Shown here one piece after another: positions 51,401 to 61,116 of a stretch of DNA of 64,000 bases. The translations under genes and the position numbers were made by a program. Position 1 is the stretch's first letter; every line of letters starts with the position of its first letter. Source of the stretch: Bacteroidota bacterium (GTDB taxonomy: Bacteria > Bacteroidota > Bacteroidia > Cytophagales > Spirosomataceae); contig JAIUOF010000005.1 in assembly GCA_020161355.1 (NCBI GenBank), positions 62,001 to 126,000 on the forward strand. The letters are read 5' to 3'. The notes below the pieces were generated by a model, which searched no databases, was not told the DNA's origin, and saw nothing but the letters and a program-made list of their open reading frames with translations.

Positions 51401-52729
51401 TCAAATCATATTCTTTTTCTTTATTGCCAGGTATTTGTTAATCACCTCAGCACTAAGGTTTTCTGGTTGAGCGAGTAACGATTGGATTCCGTGTTTTGAA
51501 AGCTCCCGCACCATCATTTTGTTTTGTAGCAACATGCTTTTTCCTATGGTTTTGGTATAAATGTCTTTTAGGTCAGTGGCTTGAAGATCAACGATTTGAG
51601 ATATTTCAGAGTTTTCAAAAAATACTACTAATAAGAGGTGAAACCTGGAAAGGGCTTTAAGGTAGGGGAGTTGCCTGTGCATTGCCACTGTGGAGTCGAA
51701 ATTTGTAAAAATTACCAATAGGCTACGGTGTTTTATATTTTTTCTGACAAATTGGTACAAATATTCGAAATCAGATTCGCTGAAATCGGTTTCGAGTTGG
51801 TAGAGTGTTTCATTTATTTTTCCAAATTGCTTCATGTCTTTTTTGGAGGGTAAAAATTCGGATTTTTTGAATGAAAAACCCAAAAGTCCCGCCCTGTCTG
51901 ACATCGAAATGATGGTTTTGGAAAGTGCGAGCGATCCGTTGATGGCGTAGTCAAGCAATGTTTGACCATAGAAAGGCATTTTCATGGTACGCCCCAGGTC
52001 AATGATGCTGTAGATATCCTGGCTGCGTTCGTCCTGATACTGATTGACCATCAGTTGACCTTTCTTGGCACTGGCTTTCCAGTTGATATGCCGGTAATCA
52101 TCTTCGGGTGTGTAGTCTTTAATTTGTTCAAATTCAAGGCTTTGTCCTATCTTTCTGACCAGTTTTTGATTTTGAGACTGTTGGTTGGTTAATGCGTCAA
52201 TCTGAAGTTTGTTAAACTGTAAAAATGAGGGATAGCAGGCCACTGAGTCTTCAAATTCAAATCTTATTTTTCTTTCGACTAAACTGTATTTTTTTAGTCT
52301 AACAAATACATTACTGCTTTTCCAAAGGTATTCCCCCCTTACAGTAGGCCTGATTTTATATTCGAGAATTGTACTTTTTTTTGCTAGCAAATCCAGCTTT
52401 CTTTCCCAAATTCTGACCTGCAGAAGCTCAGGTAAGTCTTCTACGACTCTGGCAAAAAAATGTGAGGAACTCAAATTTTCAAATTTCAGTTTGATGGTAT
52501 TTGTGTCACCATTGCTGAGTTTTTCCGGCAGTTTTCTGCTTAAATTCAGAATTTCATTTTTTTGAAAAAGTATTATCGTTTCAAACAAAACTATGCCCCA
52601 TATGCTAAAAAAAGCTATTTTCCCAAGCAAATATAGCCATGGCTCCAGCAATCCAAATGTAAAAATGGCGACACAAACTGCTAAAAAAGCAAAAGCATTA
52701 TTGGTCAAATAAAATGACTTGAAAATCAT
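51401..52729 (-). CDS. DUF58 domain-containing protein
   Basis: A 442-residue protein with two N-terminal membrane helices (about 8-55) and a soluble von Willebrand-like DUF58 domain. The DUF58 signature is DYRHINWKASAKKGQLMVNQYQ. DUF58 proteins work with MoxR ATPases in folding or assembling envelope complexes. Its start overlaps the moxR stop by 4 bases. It ends the leftward operon. Confidence 0.93.
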   Translation of the reverse strand: MIFKSFYLTNNAFAFLAVCVAIFTFGLLEPWLYLLGKIAFFSIWGIVLFETIILFQKNEILNLSRKLPEKLSNGDTNTIKLKFENLSSSHFFARVVEDLPELLQVRIWERKLDLLAKKSTILEYKIRPTVRGEYLWKSSNVFVRLKKYSLVERKIRFEFEDSVACYPSFLQFNKLQIDALTNQQSQNQKLVRKIGQSLEFEQIKDYTPEDDYRHINWKASAKKGQLMVNQYQDERSQDIYSIIDLGRTMKMPFYGQTLLDYAINGSLALSKTIISMSDRAGLLGFSFKKSEFLPSKKDMKQFGKINETLYQLETDFSESDFEYLYQFVRKNIKHRSLLVIFTNFDSTVAMHRQLPYLKALSRFHLLLVVFFENSEISQIVDLQATDLKDIYTKTIGKSMLLQNKMMVRELSKHGIQSLLAQPENLSAEVINKYLAIKKKNMI

Positions 52730-53703
52730 CTTGGGATTTCAATAGAATTAAACAATTCAGTCAGGATTTCATCTTCTGTTGAGCCTTCCATTTCTGCATC
52801 GGCAGTGAGAATGATTCTGTGTCTGAGTACTGCAATTCCTACAGTTTTGATATCCTCCGGAATCACAAAGTCTCTTGCGGCCATAGCTGCCCATACTTTC
52901 GCCGCCAACATTAAGGCCAATGCTGCCCTGGGCGATGCACCGAGTTCTATTTGTTTATGATTTCTGGTAGCAAGTACTATTGATGATATAAACTTCAGAA
53001 GCTCTTCATCCACCACAATTTCCCTGATGGTTTTTCTTAATTTCAAAAGCCGGCTTTTTTTCAAAATAGGCTTTACAGTGCCTGAGAGGTCAACATGAGA
53101 AGCATAATTGAATTTCCTGAGCAAGTCTATTTCTTCAGCCGGATTAGGATAATCAACCAGTATCTTCATAAAAAATCGATCAAGCTGACCTTCAGGAAGC
53201 CTGTAGGTGCCTTCCTGCTCAATGGGATTTTGGGTGGCAATAACCAGAAACGGCTCCTCCATTGGATAGGTTTGCCCATCGATGGTCACTTGTTTCTCTT
53301 CCATCAGCTCAAAAAGAGCAGCCTGCGTTTTCGCCGGTGAGCGGTTGATTTCATCAATCAAAATCAAATTGGAGAATACCGGGCCCCGTTTATACTCAAA
53401 TTCGAGTGTCTTTGGGTTAAATACCGAGGTGCCCAAAACATCAGAAGGCATAAGGTCGGGTGTAAATTGAATCCTTTTGAAGCTTGCGTCGAGCGATTGC
53501 GACAAAAGCTTGGCGGTAAGGGTTTTGGCAACCCCCGGCACTCCTTCAAGCAATACATGGCCACCACATAAAATACTGGCAATCATCAGCTCTATGGTAT
53601 CTTCCTGACCCACAATTACTTTGCCCAATTCGGCTTTGATTTTTTGAACCGACTCAGAAAGTTCTGTGAGGTCAATCCGGTTTTTGAATATTTCTTCTTC
53701 CAT
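52726..53703 (-). CDS. MoxR-family AAA+ ATPase
   Basis: A 325-residue AAA+ ATPase: Walker A GVPGVAKT (54-61), Walker B LILIDEINRSP, sensor I TQNPIEQEGTYRLPEGQLDRF. MoxR proteins act as chaperones for metal insertion or complex assembly. It overlaps the DUF4350 gene by 32 bases and the DUF58 gene by 4. It is the ATPase of this five-gene cluster. Confidence 0.95.
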   Translation of the reverse strand: MEEEIFKNRIDLTELSESVQKIKAELGKVIVGQEDTIELMIASILCGGHVLLEGVPGVAKTLTAKLLSQSLDASFKRIQFTPDLMPSDVLGTSVFNPKTLEFEYKRGPVFSNLILIDEINRSPAKTQAALFELMEEKQVTIDGQTYPMEEPFLVIATQNPIEQEGTYRLPEGQLDRFFMKILVDYPNPAEEIDLLRKFNYASHVDLSGTVKPILKKSRLLKLRKTIREIVVDEELLKFISSIVLATRNHKQIELGASPRAALALMLAAKVWAAMAARDFVIPEDIKTVGIAVLRHRIILTADAEMEGSTEDEILTELFNSIEIPR

Positions 53704-54949
53704 GTGATATGTATTTAAATACGTCTCTGTAAAAATTCATCAGTTCGGCTTTAGAAACCTCTGACGAAGCATTTATGATATTGATTTGTGAAATTATTTC
53801 GAGTAAATCTTCTTTTTTACCATTTGTTTTTTGAGCTATTTTTTCAGCATTCTCCCTATTAAGGTCTTTAGCAAATATTCGGAATTGACTGTGTAGATAT
53901 TCATGAAATTGTACCACGATCTTGTCGGCGATGAGCTTGTGGTCCTGATGTTTCCAGTAAAGACTCGATAAGGCCTCCACAAATTCATAAGAGGTGTTTT
54001 TATTATCCGGGATAATCCTGATGGGCTGTTGAAGCCTTCGGAAATGAATCAAAATGTAAAGTCCAATGCCGGTTAAAAACGTTATAATGGCCCATTGCAG
54101 CGGCGGATGTTTTCCTATTACTTGCCAAAAATAGCTTTCTCCCGGCTTTTCAAATTCCATATTTGGTCGCTGAATAGTATGGCGGGCATAGAATTCATCC
54201 CAAATTATAGTCCTGCTATCCCCCTCTAATTCCTCCCAAAGGCGGTTAAAGTATTGGTAATTATTTTTATGCAAAAGAAAATAGTTGGTTGTGGAAATAG
54301 GTTTTTCTAAAAAATAAATGTATCCCTTTCCATAACTCACTCGCCCAAGTGCCATTTCACCGCTGGTGCTTTTAGCTACCCATTCTACGATGTCACTTTT
54401 TTCGATGACTGCCGCCGGATACATATTAAAATCATGCCCGGGATAAGTAAAACTTATCAGACTTGAATCATTTTTTGATTTGTTCCAAATGATGGTCAGC
54501 GAATCAGTATCGTAGGGAATCGGAGGATAATTATTATAAAAAGAAGAAGACTGCTCAGGCACCAGCAGGGTATCGAGAAACACCGGAGAAATATTGATGC
54601 TACTAATAAACACAAGATTACCTTCGTTAGCAAAATCTAAAAGTCTCCAGGTTTCTTCATCATTTGGCAAGAAGTAGGGCGAAGTGATAAACATTAATTT
54701 CCCATTTCCTTCAAGTTTTTTATTGTAGTTATCAGGCTTTTCAGTATTAATTTCATAGCCTTTTTTGGCATTTTTTCTAACCTGATCAGTAAAAAAACGG
54801 ATGTCATAAGGGCGGTAAGTTTTAGGTGAAAAACGCATTTCCCTGTCAAACTTCCTAGTGATTTTTGGAGTTGAATTTCGGGTAACCAAAAAATACAATC
54901 CTCCCAAAAGTCCTAAAAACAGTATTATAAACAAGACTTTTGTTTTCAT
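53672..54949 (-). CDS. DUF4350 domain-containing membrane protein
   Basis: A 425-residue protein. One N-terminal helix (VLFIILFLGLLGGLYFLV) precedes a large extracytoplasmic DUF4350 domain that is GATase1-like in fold (about 45-250, FITSPYFLPNDEETWRLLDF). A second helix (WAIITFLTGIGLYILIHF) leads to a helical cytoplasmic tail. It overlaps moxR (32 bases) and the upstream DUF4129 gene (4 bases). Function is unknown, but it is a constant member of this cluster. Confidence 0.85.
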   Translation of the reverse strand: MKTKVLFIILFLGLLGGLYFLVTRNSTPKITRKFDREMRFSPKTYRPYDIRFFTDQVRKNAKKGYEINTEKPDNYNKKLEGNGKLMFITSPYFLPNDEETWRLLDFANEGNLVFISSINISPVFLDTLLVPEQSSSFYNNYPPIPYDTDSLTIIWNKSKNDSSLISFTYPGHDFNMYPAAVIEKSDIVEWVAKSTSGEMALGRVSYGKGYIYFLEKPISTTNYFLLHKNNYQYFNRLWEELEGDSRTIIWDEFYARHTIQRPNMEFEKPGESYFWQVIGKHPPLQWAIITFLTGIGLYILIHFRRLQQPIRIIPDNKNTSYEFVEALSSLYWKHQDHKLIADKIVVQFHEYLHSQFRIFAKDLNRENAEKIAQKTNGKKEDLLEIISQINIINASSEVSKAELMNFYRDVFKYISHGRRNIQKPD

Positions 54950-55635
54950 AGTATTTTGTTTAAGAGTGTGTTGAAATCTTCTTTTAAGCTATGGTAGTGC
55001 TGTATTTCGAGGCCAAATTCACCAAACCACACAAAATTGTATAGTCTGGTGCATTGAGAAAACTCACCGGAATACTTCGTATTCTTTAACTCTTTTACAT
55101 AGTCATGATTGGTTTTGTTAACATGAAATTTGATAAACTTCCTCTGTGTGAGCTTATAAATGAGCCATAAGTAATATAGTCTTACAGCCAATCGGAAGTT
55201 TTGTTGATTTTCTGCGTTTTTGATCTGTTCTTCAAATCCTATTCTCTCCAGTTGCTCGCTGGAATCAATCCGCGTGTCTTCTGTTATTATTTCTTCAAGG
55301 GATTCATTTTTTTTCTTAAAAAAATCAAAACTGAAATTGCTTTTTACAATCACATAAATAATACCTGCCACAAATATTCCAAGGAAAATCCATTGAAAAA
55401 CTCTCAATAAATCTCCCAGAATTTCAGGAGCACTGCCCATATCCTCTCTTTCATAACTCTCCGGTTTTTTTTGTGTTGAGTCAATGGTAGTTTTTACCTT
55501 GGGTGGAGGAAGGTTTACATACCAAAGTTCAGGTTCTCTTTTTATCAGGTTGCTAACGGTAGTATCTTTTAGTGGTCCGGCAAAAACCTCAGCAGAAGCA
55601 AAAAATAAAAACAAGAATAACTTTATAATTTTCAT
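54946..55635 (-). CDS. DUF4129 domain-containing membrane protein
   Basis: A 229-residue protein: signal peptide to VFAG, an exposed segment, one membrane helix (FQWIFLGIFVAGIIYVIV) and a C-terminal DUF4129 domain (RLYYLWLIYKL, YNFVWFGEF). It overlaps its neighbours at both ends by 4 bases. The role is unknown; the conserved linkage with moxR and DUF58 implies a common membrane complex. Confidence 0.85.
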   Translation of the reverse strand: MKIIKLFLFLFFASAEVFAGPLKDTTVSNLIKREPELWYVNLPPPKVKTTIDSTQKKPESYEREDMGSAPEILGDLLRVFQWIFLGIFVAGIIYVIVKSNFSFDFFKKKNESLEEIITEDTRIDSSEQLERIGFEEQIKNAENQQNFRLAVRLYYLWLIYKLTQRKFIKFHVNKTNHDYVKELKNTKYSGEFSQCTRLYNFVWFGEFGLEIQHYHSLKEDFNTLLNKIL

Positions 55636-56627
55636 ATTTCGTGTTTGGATTTGAGGTATTCTTCCAGTGATACTTTTTGAGTAAGTTTTTTGCTATAAAT
55701 AAAAAAGTAATAAACAATAAACACCCAGCTGGCTACCAAAACCAATAAAAGTAAAATGGTAATTATCAGTGGTGTGTTTTTAAATCCCGTATTTCCCAAT
55801 CTTGTAATATAGCTCTCTATAAACGCAGCCAGCAAGGTGATAGGGAAGGTTCCGATAAAGATTTTTCCACTCTCCATCAAGCCTTTTTTAAACGATTGCC
55901 AGCGAGTAAGTGTATGCGGAAAAAGAAAACTCAGACCCAATATCAATCCTGCCATGGTTTCGAGTACCAGACCCATAAGCTCAAGTGTACCATGCAGCAT
56001 AATAACTGCAAAAGCTTGAAACCCGAGGTTATGTTTGAAAAACATCGTTAAAAATGTACCTACCATCAGGCCATTTTTGAAAGTATGGAAGAAAGTGCCA
56101 ATACCCAACAGAGCACCGGATATGTAAATGATAAGGCCCACTGCAAAATTGTTGGAAAAGATAGTCAGGAACATTTTCAAAGGTTGTTCGCTGGCGTAAA
56201 TATCAAAAGGCTTGCCACGTCTGATATTGTTTTCGGTGATTTCAACATAACCCCTACCCATTACAGCGTCGATAAAATCAACTTCGAGTACCGAACAAAT
56301 AGCCCCTAAAATCACAAAAAGAATAAAAAATACCGAGCTTATAATAAGTACTTTACGATTGTGACCAATAATCAAAGGAAATTCATTTTTCCAGAAATTT
56401 TTAAATAAGGGCTTTGATTTGGTTTCAAATATTGATTTGTAAACTTTAGAGGCCAGAAAATTAAGATAACTTGTGATTTTAGAATGCGGGAAATGAGATT
56501 TTGCATAGGATAAGTCGCTGGTGAGGTCTATAAAATCATTAGCTACCTCATCGGGGTTGTCTTTCTCCTGAGCTTCAATTGAAAGCCATTTTGTGCGGTT
56601 GCGGTCTATAAATGTGGTTTCACGCAT
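55632..56627 (-). CDS. SpoIIM-family membrane protein
   Basis: A 331-residue integral membrane protein of the stage II sporulation protein M family, although this organism is not expected to sporulate. A soluble N-terminal helix region (about 1-100) precedes roughly five to six transmembrane helices, with the GTLELMGLVLETMAGLILG motif in the middle. It is the first gene of the leftward moxR cluster and diverges from an RDD gene. Confidence 0.88.
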   Translation of the reverse strand: MRETTFIDRNRTKWLSIEAQEKDNPDEVANDFIDLTSDLSYAKSHFPHSKITSYLNFLASKVYKSIFETKSKPLFKNFWKNEFPLIIGHNRKVLIISSVFFILFVILGAICSVLEVDFIDAVMGRGYVEITENNIRRGKPFDIYASEQPLKMFLTIFSNNFAVGLIIYISGALLGIGTFFHTFKNGLMVGTFLTMFFKHNLGFQAFAVIMLHGTLELMGLVLETMAGLILGLSFLFPHTLTRWQSFKKGLMESGKIFIGTFPITLLAAFIESYITRLGNTGFKNTPLIITILLLLVLVASWVFIVYYFFIYSKKLTQKVSLEEYLKSKHEI

Positions 56628-56668
56628 TTTGTAATTTAACGATTTAGCCTATTTTGTATGGTTTGGCA

Positions 56669-56700
56669 TTGATTTTGAAAAAATTAAAATATTATGTTTG
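56669..56700 (+). promoter_or_regulatory. Promoter of the RDD gene
   Basis: TTG (56669-56671) and TATGTTTG (56693-56700) are 21 bases apart, a good match to the Bacteroidota vegetative promoter. The ATG follows at 56733. Confidence 0.5.
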
Positions 56701-56732
56701 CAAGAATAAGTTTTTCCTCCTAAACTTACAAT

Positions 56733-57500
56733 ATGAATACAATAAATATTCCAACTTTTTTAAATATTGACCTGAATTTCACACTTGCGGGTTTTGGAAG
56801 TCGCGTTTCAGCTTTTTTAGTTGACTGGCTCATAAAAATTGGTTACTTTTTTCTCCTTAGTTATTTTTTTAGCATTGATATCTTTTCGTCCAATTATGTG
56901 ATAAGTTTTTTTGCATTTATACCCTTATATTTTTACACATTTATTTCCGAATGGCTCCTAAAAGGTCAAACTATCGGTAAAATGTTAATGAAAATAAAAG
57001 TGATTGGGAATGATGGCAGTGTACCCTCTGTAAGTCAATGTGCTGTAAGGTGGATGTTTTTGCTTGCTGACGGTTACCTTTTCATGATTTTGGTTTTTGT
57101 ATCGCCATTATTCGCAGGCTTGTCTGTTTTTAGTCCGGCTATTGGTATAATTGCAATCACCAATTCGGGAAACAACCAAAGACTGGGTGACCTGGCGGCC
57201 GGAACTTATCTGGTGAGCACACAAGAGAATCATTTTAGCATTGAAGATACCATTTATGCCTACGCCAACAAGCGGAATAACTATCAGGTAAAATACCCTG
57301 AAGTGATTAAGCTATCTGATAAAGACATGACTATCATTCAGAATCTGTTGGAAAAATCTGAGAAAAACATTGATAATCAGTTGGCTTCGAAATTATCAAA
57401 ACGTGTTAAAGAAATTTTGAATATCGAAACCCAGGACAATGACATACATTTTTTGAAGGACCTGCTGAGTGATTACAACCGGGTATCCATAGAAGAGTAA
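56733..57500 (+). CDS. RDD-family membrane protein
   Basis: A 255-residue protein. The RDD domain (about 15-165) has the Arg and Asp marks (AGFGSRVSAFLVDWLI, GQTIGKMLMKIKV, NQRLGDLAAGTYLV) and three membrane helices. A cytoplasmic helical tail follows. RDD genes usually accompany the SpoIIM/DUF4129/MoxR cluster, as here, divergently placed. The precise role is unknown, perhaps ion exchange or complex assembly. Confidence 0.9.
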   Translation: MNTINIPTFLNIDLNFTLAGFGSRVSAFLVDWLIKIGYFFLLSYFFSIDIFSSNYVISFFAFIPLYFYTFISEWLLKGQTIGKMLMKIKVIGNDGSVPSVSQCAVRWMFLLADGYLFMILVFVSPLFAGLSVFSPAIGIIAITNSGNNQRLGDLAAGTYLVSTQENHFSIEDTIYAYANKRNNYQVKYPEVIKLSDKDMTIIQNLLEKSEKNIDNQLASKLSKRVKEILNIETQDNDIHFLKDLLSDYNRVSIEE

Positions 57501-57518
57501 TTAATTTATTTAAATCAC

Positions 57519-57917
57519 ATGAATATAAAATACTATTTTGGGGGCTTTGCCCAATACGCAACCTTTGATGGCCGTGCCAGTCGAGCCGAATTCTGGACTT
57601 TTACTTTAATAAACCTTTTCATTTCCCTGATAACACCATTTTTAGACCAGGCACTGCAAACATACTCTCCTGATGGTCAATATGGTATTTTTAATATTGG
57701 ATACAGGCTGCTTGCTTTCTTGCCTTCTTTAGCTGTGGGATTCAGGCGGATGCATGACACCGGTAAAAGTGGTGTTAATTATATTGTTCCAATCTGGAAT
57801 TTAATTCTTGAATTGAGGGAAAGTGAACCCGGAGAAAATGAATATGGACCCAATCCTTATGGCGTCCGGAGCGAAACCGAAGACGATCTGATAAGTCAGA
57901 TTGGTGATGGAAAATGA
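57519..57917 (+). CDS. DUF805 membrane protein 1
   Basis: A 132-residue protein with the DUF805 signature: FDGRASRAEFWTFTLINLF near the start, VGFRRMHDTGKSG in the middle and GENEYGPNPYG near the end. It has three predicted membrane helices. It lies 18 bases after the RDD gene and is probably co-transcribed. Function unknown. Confidence 0.9.
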   Translation: MNIKYYFGGFAQYATFDGRASRAEFWTFTLINLFISLITPFLDQALQTYSPDGQYGIFNIGYRLLAFLPSLAVGFRRMHDTGKSGVNYIVPIWNLILELRESEPGENEYGPNPYGVRSETEDDLISQIGDGK

Positions 57918-57990
57918 TTTTCTTTTCTTGAAAATAAAATGGACGAACCGAAAAGCCTTACAGTAGGACAAACCTCTAAAAACAACAATT

Positions 57991-58401
57991 ATGGCATTCA
58001 ATTATTATCTCAATGCAATCAAAGATCACTACGCCGACTTTGAAGGCAGAGCCCGCAGAAGTGAATATTGGTATTATACATTATTCAATGCAATCATTAT
58101 GTATGGGTTATTTGGTATGATGTTTCTTGGAGATGGTATGATATTTATGTACTTCATTGTTATTATATATGCACTTGCAACGATGGTTCCGTCATTGGCA
58201 GTAGCGGTTAGAAGACTTCATGATGTAGGGAAAAGCGGATGGTTGATTTTAATTGGTTTAATTCCCCTGATCGGAGGAATATGGTTACTAGTACTTTATG
58301 TGACTGACAGCCAGGACGGTGAAAACGAATACGGTGAAAATCCTAAAGGTTTTGGCAATAATAATCATGATGAATCATTGATTCAAAATATTGGTCAGTA
58401 A
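57991..58401 (+). CDS. DUF805 membrane protein 2
   Basis: A 136-residue paralogue of the preceding gene: FEGRARRSEYWYYTLFNAI, VAVRRLHDVGKSG and GENEYGENPKG match the same blocks. It has four predicted helices. The pair arose by tandem duplication, with 73 bases between them. A terminator follows. Confidence 0.9.
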   Translation: MAFNYYLNAIKDHYADFEGRARRSEYWYYTLFNAIIMYGLFGMMFLGDGMIFMYFIVIIYALATMVPSLAVAVRRLHDVGKSGWLILIGLIPLIGGIWLLVLYVTDSQDGENEYGENPKGFGNNNHDESLIQNIGQ

Positions 58402-58446
58402 ATCATTTTGATCGTTGTCTTCCTATAAATCATTTCATTTTTGATA

Positions 58447-58474
58447 AAAGCCGGCAATCGTTTCCGGCTTTTTT
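58447..58474 (+). terminator. Terminator after the DUF805 genes
   Basis: AAAAGCCGG and CCGGCTTTTTT form a 9-base-pair stem followed by a T-run. Confidence 0.88.
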
Positions 58475-58522
58475 GCATTTTTCGGATATACTTATAGCTT
58501 ATTCGACTTTTTATTTAAAATA

Positions 58523-58601
58523 ATTCTAAATAATAACATTGATTATTTGGAGCAATTCTAAAGAAGGTTTAGTTTTGGACTTTATTTAGAATGAGTCTAA
58601 A
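58523..58601 (+). promoter_or_regulatory. Promoter with iron-box-like repeats before the first TonB receptor
   Basis: TTTG (58546-58549), 20 bases, then TAGTTTTG (58570-58577) form a near-ideal Bacteroidota promoter. The octamer ATTCTAAA/TTTAGAAT occurs three times: 58523-58530, 58555-58562 (inside the promoter) and 58585-58592. The last is half of TTTAGA-N5-TCTAAA (58585-58601), which covers the predicted transcription start. This is the layout of a repressor site; Fur or a DtxR-type regulator is inferred. Confidence 0.6.
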
Positions 58602-58619
58602 CCTAAATTAAAATTTTAG

Positions 58620-61046
58620 ATGTTTTCAAGGTTAATTGTTATTGCAATATTATTTCTGTCGGGCTTGGCTGTTTCAGGACAAAAAGCCTCAATTTTGGGC
58701 AAGGTTAAGGATAAGTCCGGGGAATTACTCATAGGTGCCAACATCAAGCTAAAGGGAACCGTACGAGGGGTGCAGTCCAACACCAATGGTGAATATGTCA
58801 TAAAAGGATTAAATGCCGGAGAGTATGCAGTGGTTGTCTCACTCATTGGACTTAAAACTAAAGAGTTTTTAGTTACTTTAAAAGATAATGAGTTAAAAAA
58901 GCTTGATGTTGTTTTGGAAAATGAGACCTACTTGTTAAACGATGTTCAGGTTGTGGCAAGTAGAGGAGTGAGGGGGAATGAGCATCTGGCTGAGATAGAG
59001 GGTTATTCTATCAATGCTACTAAAAAAAATGAAGTCATCAAGCTTGAAAATATTAATGCCAATCTTGCAATGAACAATAGCCGACAAATATTTAGCCGCA
59101 CACCTGGTATTTCGGTTTGGGAAAACGACGGTTCGGGCATACAGTTGGGGGTGGCATCACGTGGCTTAAGTCCCAATCGCTCATGGGAATTTAACGTCAG
59201 GATGAATGGCTTTGATATCACCCCTGACCCTATGGGATATCCAGAGGCATATTATACTCCGCCAATGGAGGTAGTTGATAGAATTGAAATAGTGCGTGGA
59301 GCGTCTTCTTTGCAATATGGCCCGCAATTTGGTGGATTGATGAATTTTGTCCTTCGTAAACCCGATATTTCTACACGCATTACTGTGGAATCACAAAATA
59401 CTACTGGAAGCAATGGACTGTTCAGTACATTCAATTATATCGGTGGCACCGAGGGTCGTTTAAGCTACACTGCCTATTATCAGAAGCGTTTAGGAGATGG
59501 GTGGAGAGAAAATAATTACTTTAATACTGACCATGCTCACGCTGAGTTGAGTTATGCTTTTACCAATAAATTAAAAATAGCGGCCGAGTTAACATACATG
59601 ACTTATAAGAGTCAGCAGGCCGGTGGTCTGACAGATGCACAGTTTTCTCAGAATGCCCGTCAGAGTTTACGGAGCCGAAATTGGTTTAGTACGCCATGGT
59701 TAGTGCCTTCTATTTCAGCCGAGTATATTTTCAACGAAAAGACGAAAATGAGCTGGAAAACTTTTGGCGTAGTTGCTGAGAGAAGTAGTGTGGGAATGGT
59801 TTCTGCCATTACTACTGTTGATAATTTAACTTCTAATCGCCAGGTTGACCGTGATTTCTATAATAATATTGGTTCAGAACTTAGATTTATTACCGATTAT
59901 AAGTTTTTGGAGAAAAACAATTCACTGGCAAGTGGGTTGCGTTATTATAACGGGAATATTGACCGTCAGCAGCAAGGGAAAGGTAGTACAGGTAAAGACA
60001 TGGACTTCGAAATTGAAGGCGATTTTCCCCGTGATTTAGATTTTAACAATATCAACAAAGCAGCATTTTTCGAAAACATTTTCAGGTTGTCCAATAAGTT
60101 TTTGATTACTGCCGGGGCAAGGGTCGAAAATATCAGATCAACCATGAAGGGGCGTTTTAGCATCGCAAATGGGCAGCCAAACAATCTTAATCCTATTAAT
60201 CGCAATCGCTCATTTCTGTTATTTGGAGGTGGTGCTGAATACCACTTAACTTCTCAAACGGAGTTCTATTCCAATATTTCCCAGGCTTACAGACCCGTTA
60301 TGATTTCTGATCTGACTCCGCCGGCTACTACTGATATTATTGATCAAAATCTTCAGGATGCCAGAGGATATAATTTTGATTTTGGATATAGGGGAAAAGC
60401 CGGTAATTATCTGAATTTTGACGTGGACTATTTCTTCGTTAATTATAATAATCGTATCGGAACCATCACCCAAACTAATACTTCCAATCAGCGTTATCAA
60501 TTTCGTACCAATCTAGGTCGCTCTGTAAGTCAGGGTTTTGAAGGGTACATTGAATTTGATCCGATCACAGCATTTTTTAAGAAATCAAAAGTGGGTTATA
60601 TAAGTCTTTTTGCTTCTGTTGCCTATATTGACGCTACTTACAAGGATTTCAAAACCACATCTGTTGTCAATGGGCAGATTGTGGAAGGAAATTTGTCAGG
60701 GAAAAAAGTGGAAAATGCCCCTGGGAAAATAAATCGTTTCGGGGCAACCTACTATAAAAAAGGATTTTCTATTACCTGGCAGCTTAGTGATATTGGGAAA
60801 GCATATGCCGATGCCTCAAATACCGAAGTTGCCAACGCCGCCGCAACCACTGGTGTGATTCCAGCATACACAGTTCAGGATTTATCTGCAAGTCTGAAAT
60901 TTGCAAAACATTATAATATAAAAGGCGGAATAAATAATCTGACCGATGAAAGGTATTTTACCCGTCGTGCCGGAGGCTATCCTGGTCCCGGAATTTTGCC
61001 AGCAGATGGAAGAACTTTTTACCTATCAGCTGGAATAAAATTTTGA
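58620..61046 (+). CDS. TonB-dependent receptor, ferric-citrate (FecA)-like
   Basis: An 808-residue outer-membrane receptor. A signal peptide ends near AVSGQ. It is followed by a carboxypeptidase-regulatory-like beta domain (about 22-105, GKVKDKSGELLIGANIKLKG), the plug (about 110-250, with GLSPNRSWEFNVRMNG and IEIVRGASSLQYGPQFGG) and a 22-strand-type barrel ending FYLSAGIKF. The plug resembles FecA-type Fe(III)-dicitrate receptors, but ligand specificity is not certain. The upstream promoter carries iron-box-like repeats. Confidence 0.88.
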   Translation: MFSRLIVIAILFLSGLAVSGQKASILGKVKDKSGELLIGANIKLKGTVRGVQSNTNGEYVIKGLNAGEYAVVVSLIGLKTKEFLVTLKDNELKKLDVVLENETYLLNDVQVVASRGVRGNEHLAEIEGYSINATKKNEVIKLENINANLAMNNSRQIFSRTPGISVWENDGSGIQLGVASRGLSPNRSWEFNVRMNGFDITPDPMGYPEAYYTPPMEVVDRIEIVRGASSLQYGPQFGGLMNFVLRKPDISTRITVESQNTTGSNGLFSTFNYIGGTEGRLSYTAYYQKRLGDGWRENNYFNTDHAHAELSYAFTNKLKIAAELTYMTYKSQQAGGLTDAQFSQNARQSLRSRNWFSTPWLVPSISAEYIFNEKTKMSWKTFGVVAERSSVGMVSAITTVDNLTSNRQVDRDFYNNIGSELRFITDYKFLEKNNSLASGLRYYNGNIDRQQQGKGSTGKDMDFEIEGDFPRDLDFNNINKAAFFENIFRLSNKFLITAGARVENIRSTMKGRFSIANGQPNNLNPINRNRSFLLFGGGAEYHLTSQTEFYSNISQAYRPVMISDLTPPATTDIIDQNLQDARGYNFDFGYRGKAGNYLNFDVDYFFVNYNNRIGTITQTNTSNQRYQFRTNLGRSVSQGFEGYIEFDPITAFFKKSKVGYISLFASVAYIDATYKDFKTTSVVNGQIVEGNLSGKKVENAPGKINRFGATYYKKGFSITWQLSDIGKAYADASNTEVANAAATTGVIPAYTVQDLSASLKFAKHYNIKGGINNLTDERYFTRRAGGYPGPGILPADGRTFYLSAGIKF

Positions 61047-61099
61047 AAAGTAGTAAGGTGAATCAATAGTATTCACTTTATTTTTAATATATTATTTAT

Positions 61100-61112
61100 A
61101 ATTAGTCTAATT
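61100..61112. promoter_or_regulatory. Palindromic operator before the second TonB receptor
   Basis: AATTAG-T-CTAATT is a perfect palindrome 4 bases before the ATG at 61117. It shares the TAG...CTA core with the site at 58585-58601. Probably the same metal regulator binds both; this is inferred. Confidence 0.45.
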
Positions 61113-61116
61113 AAAA

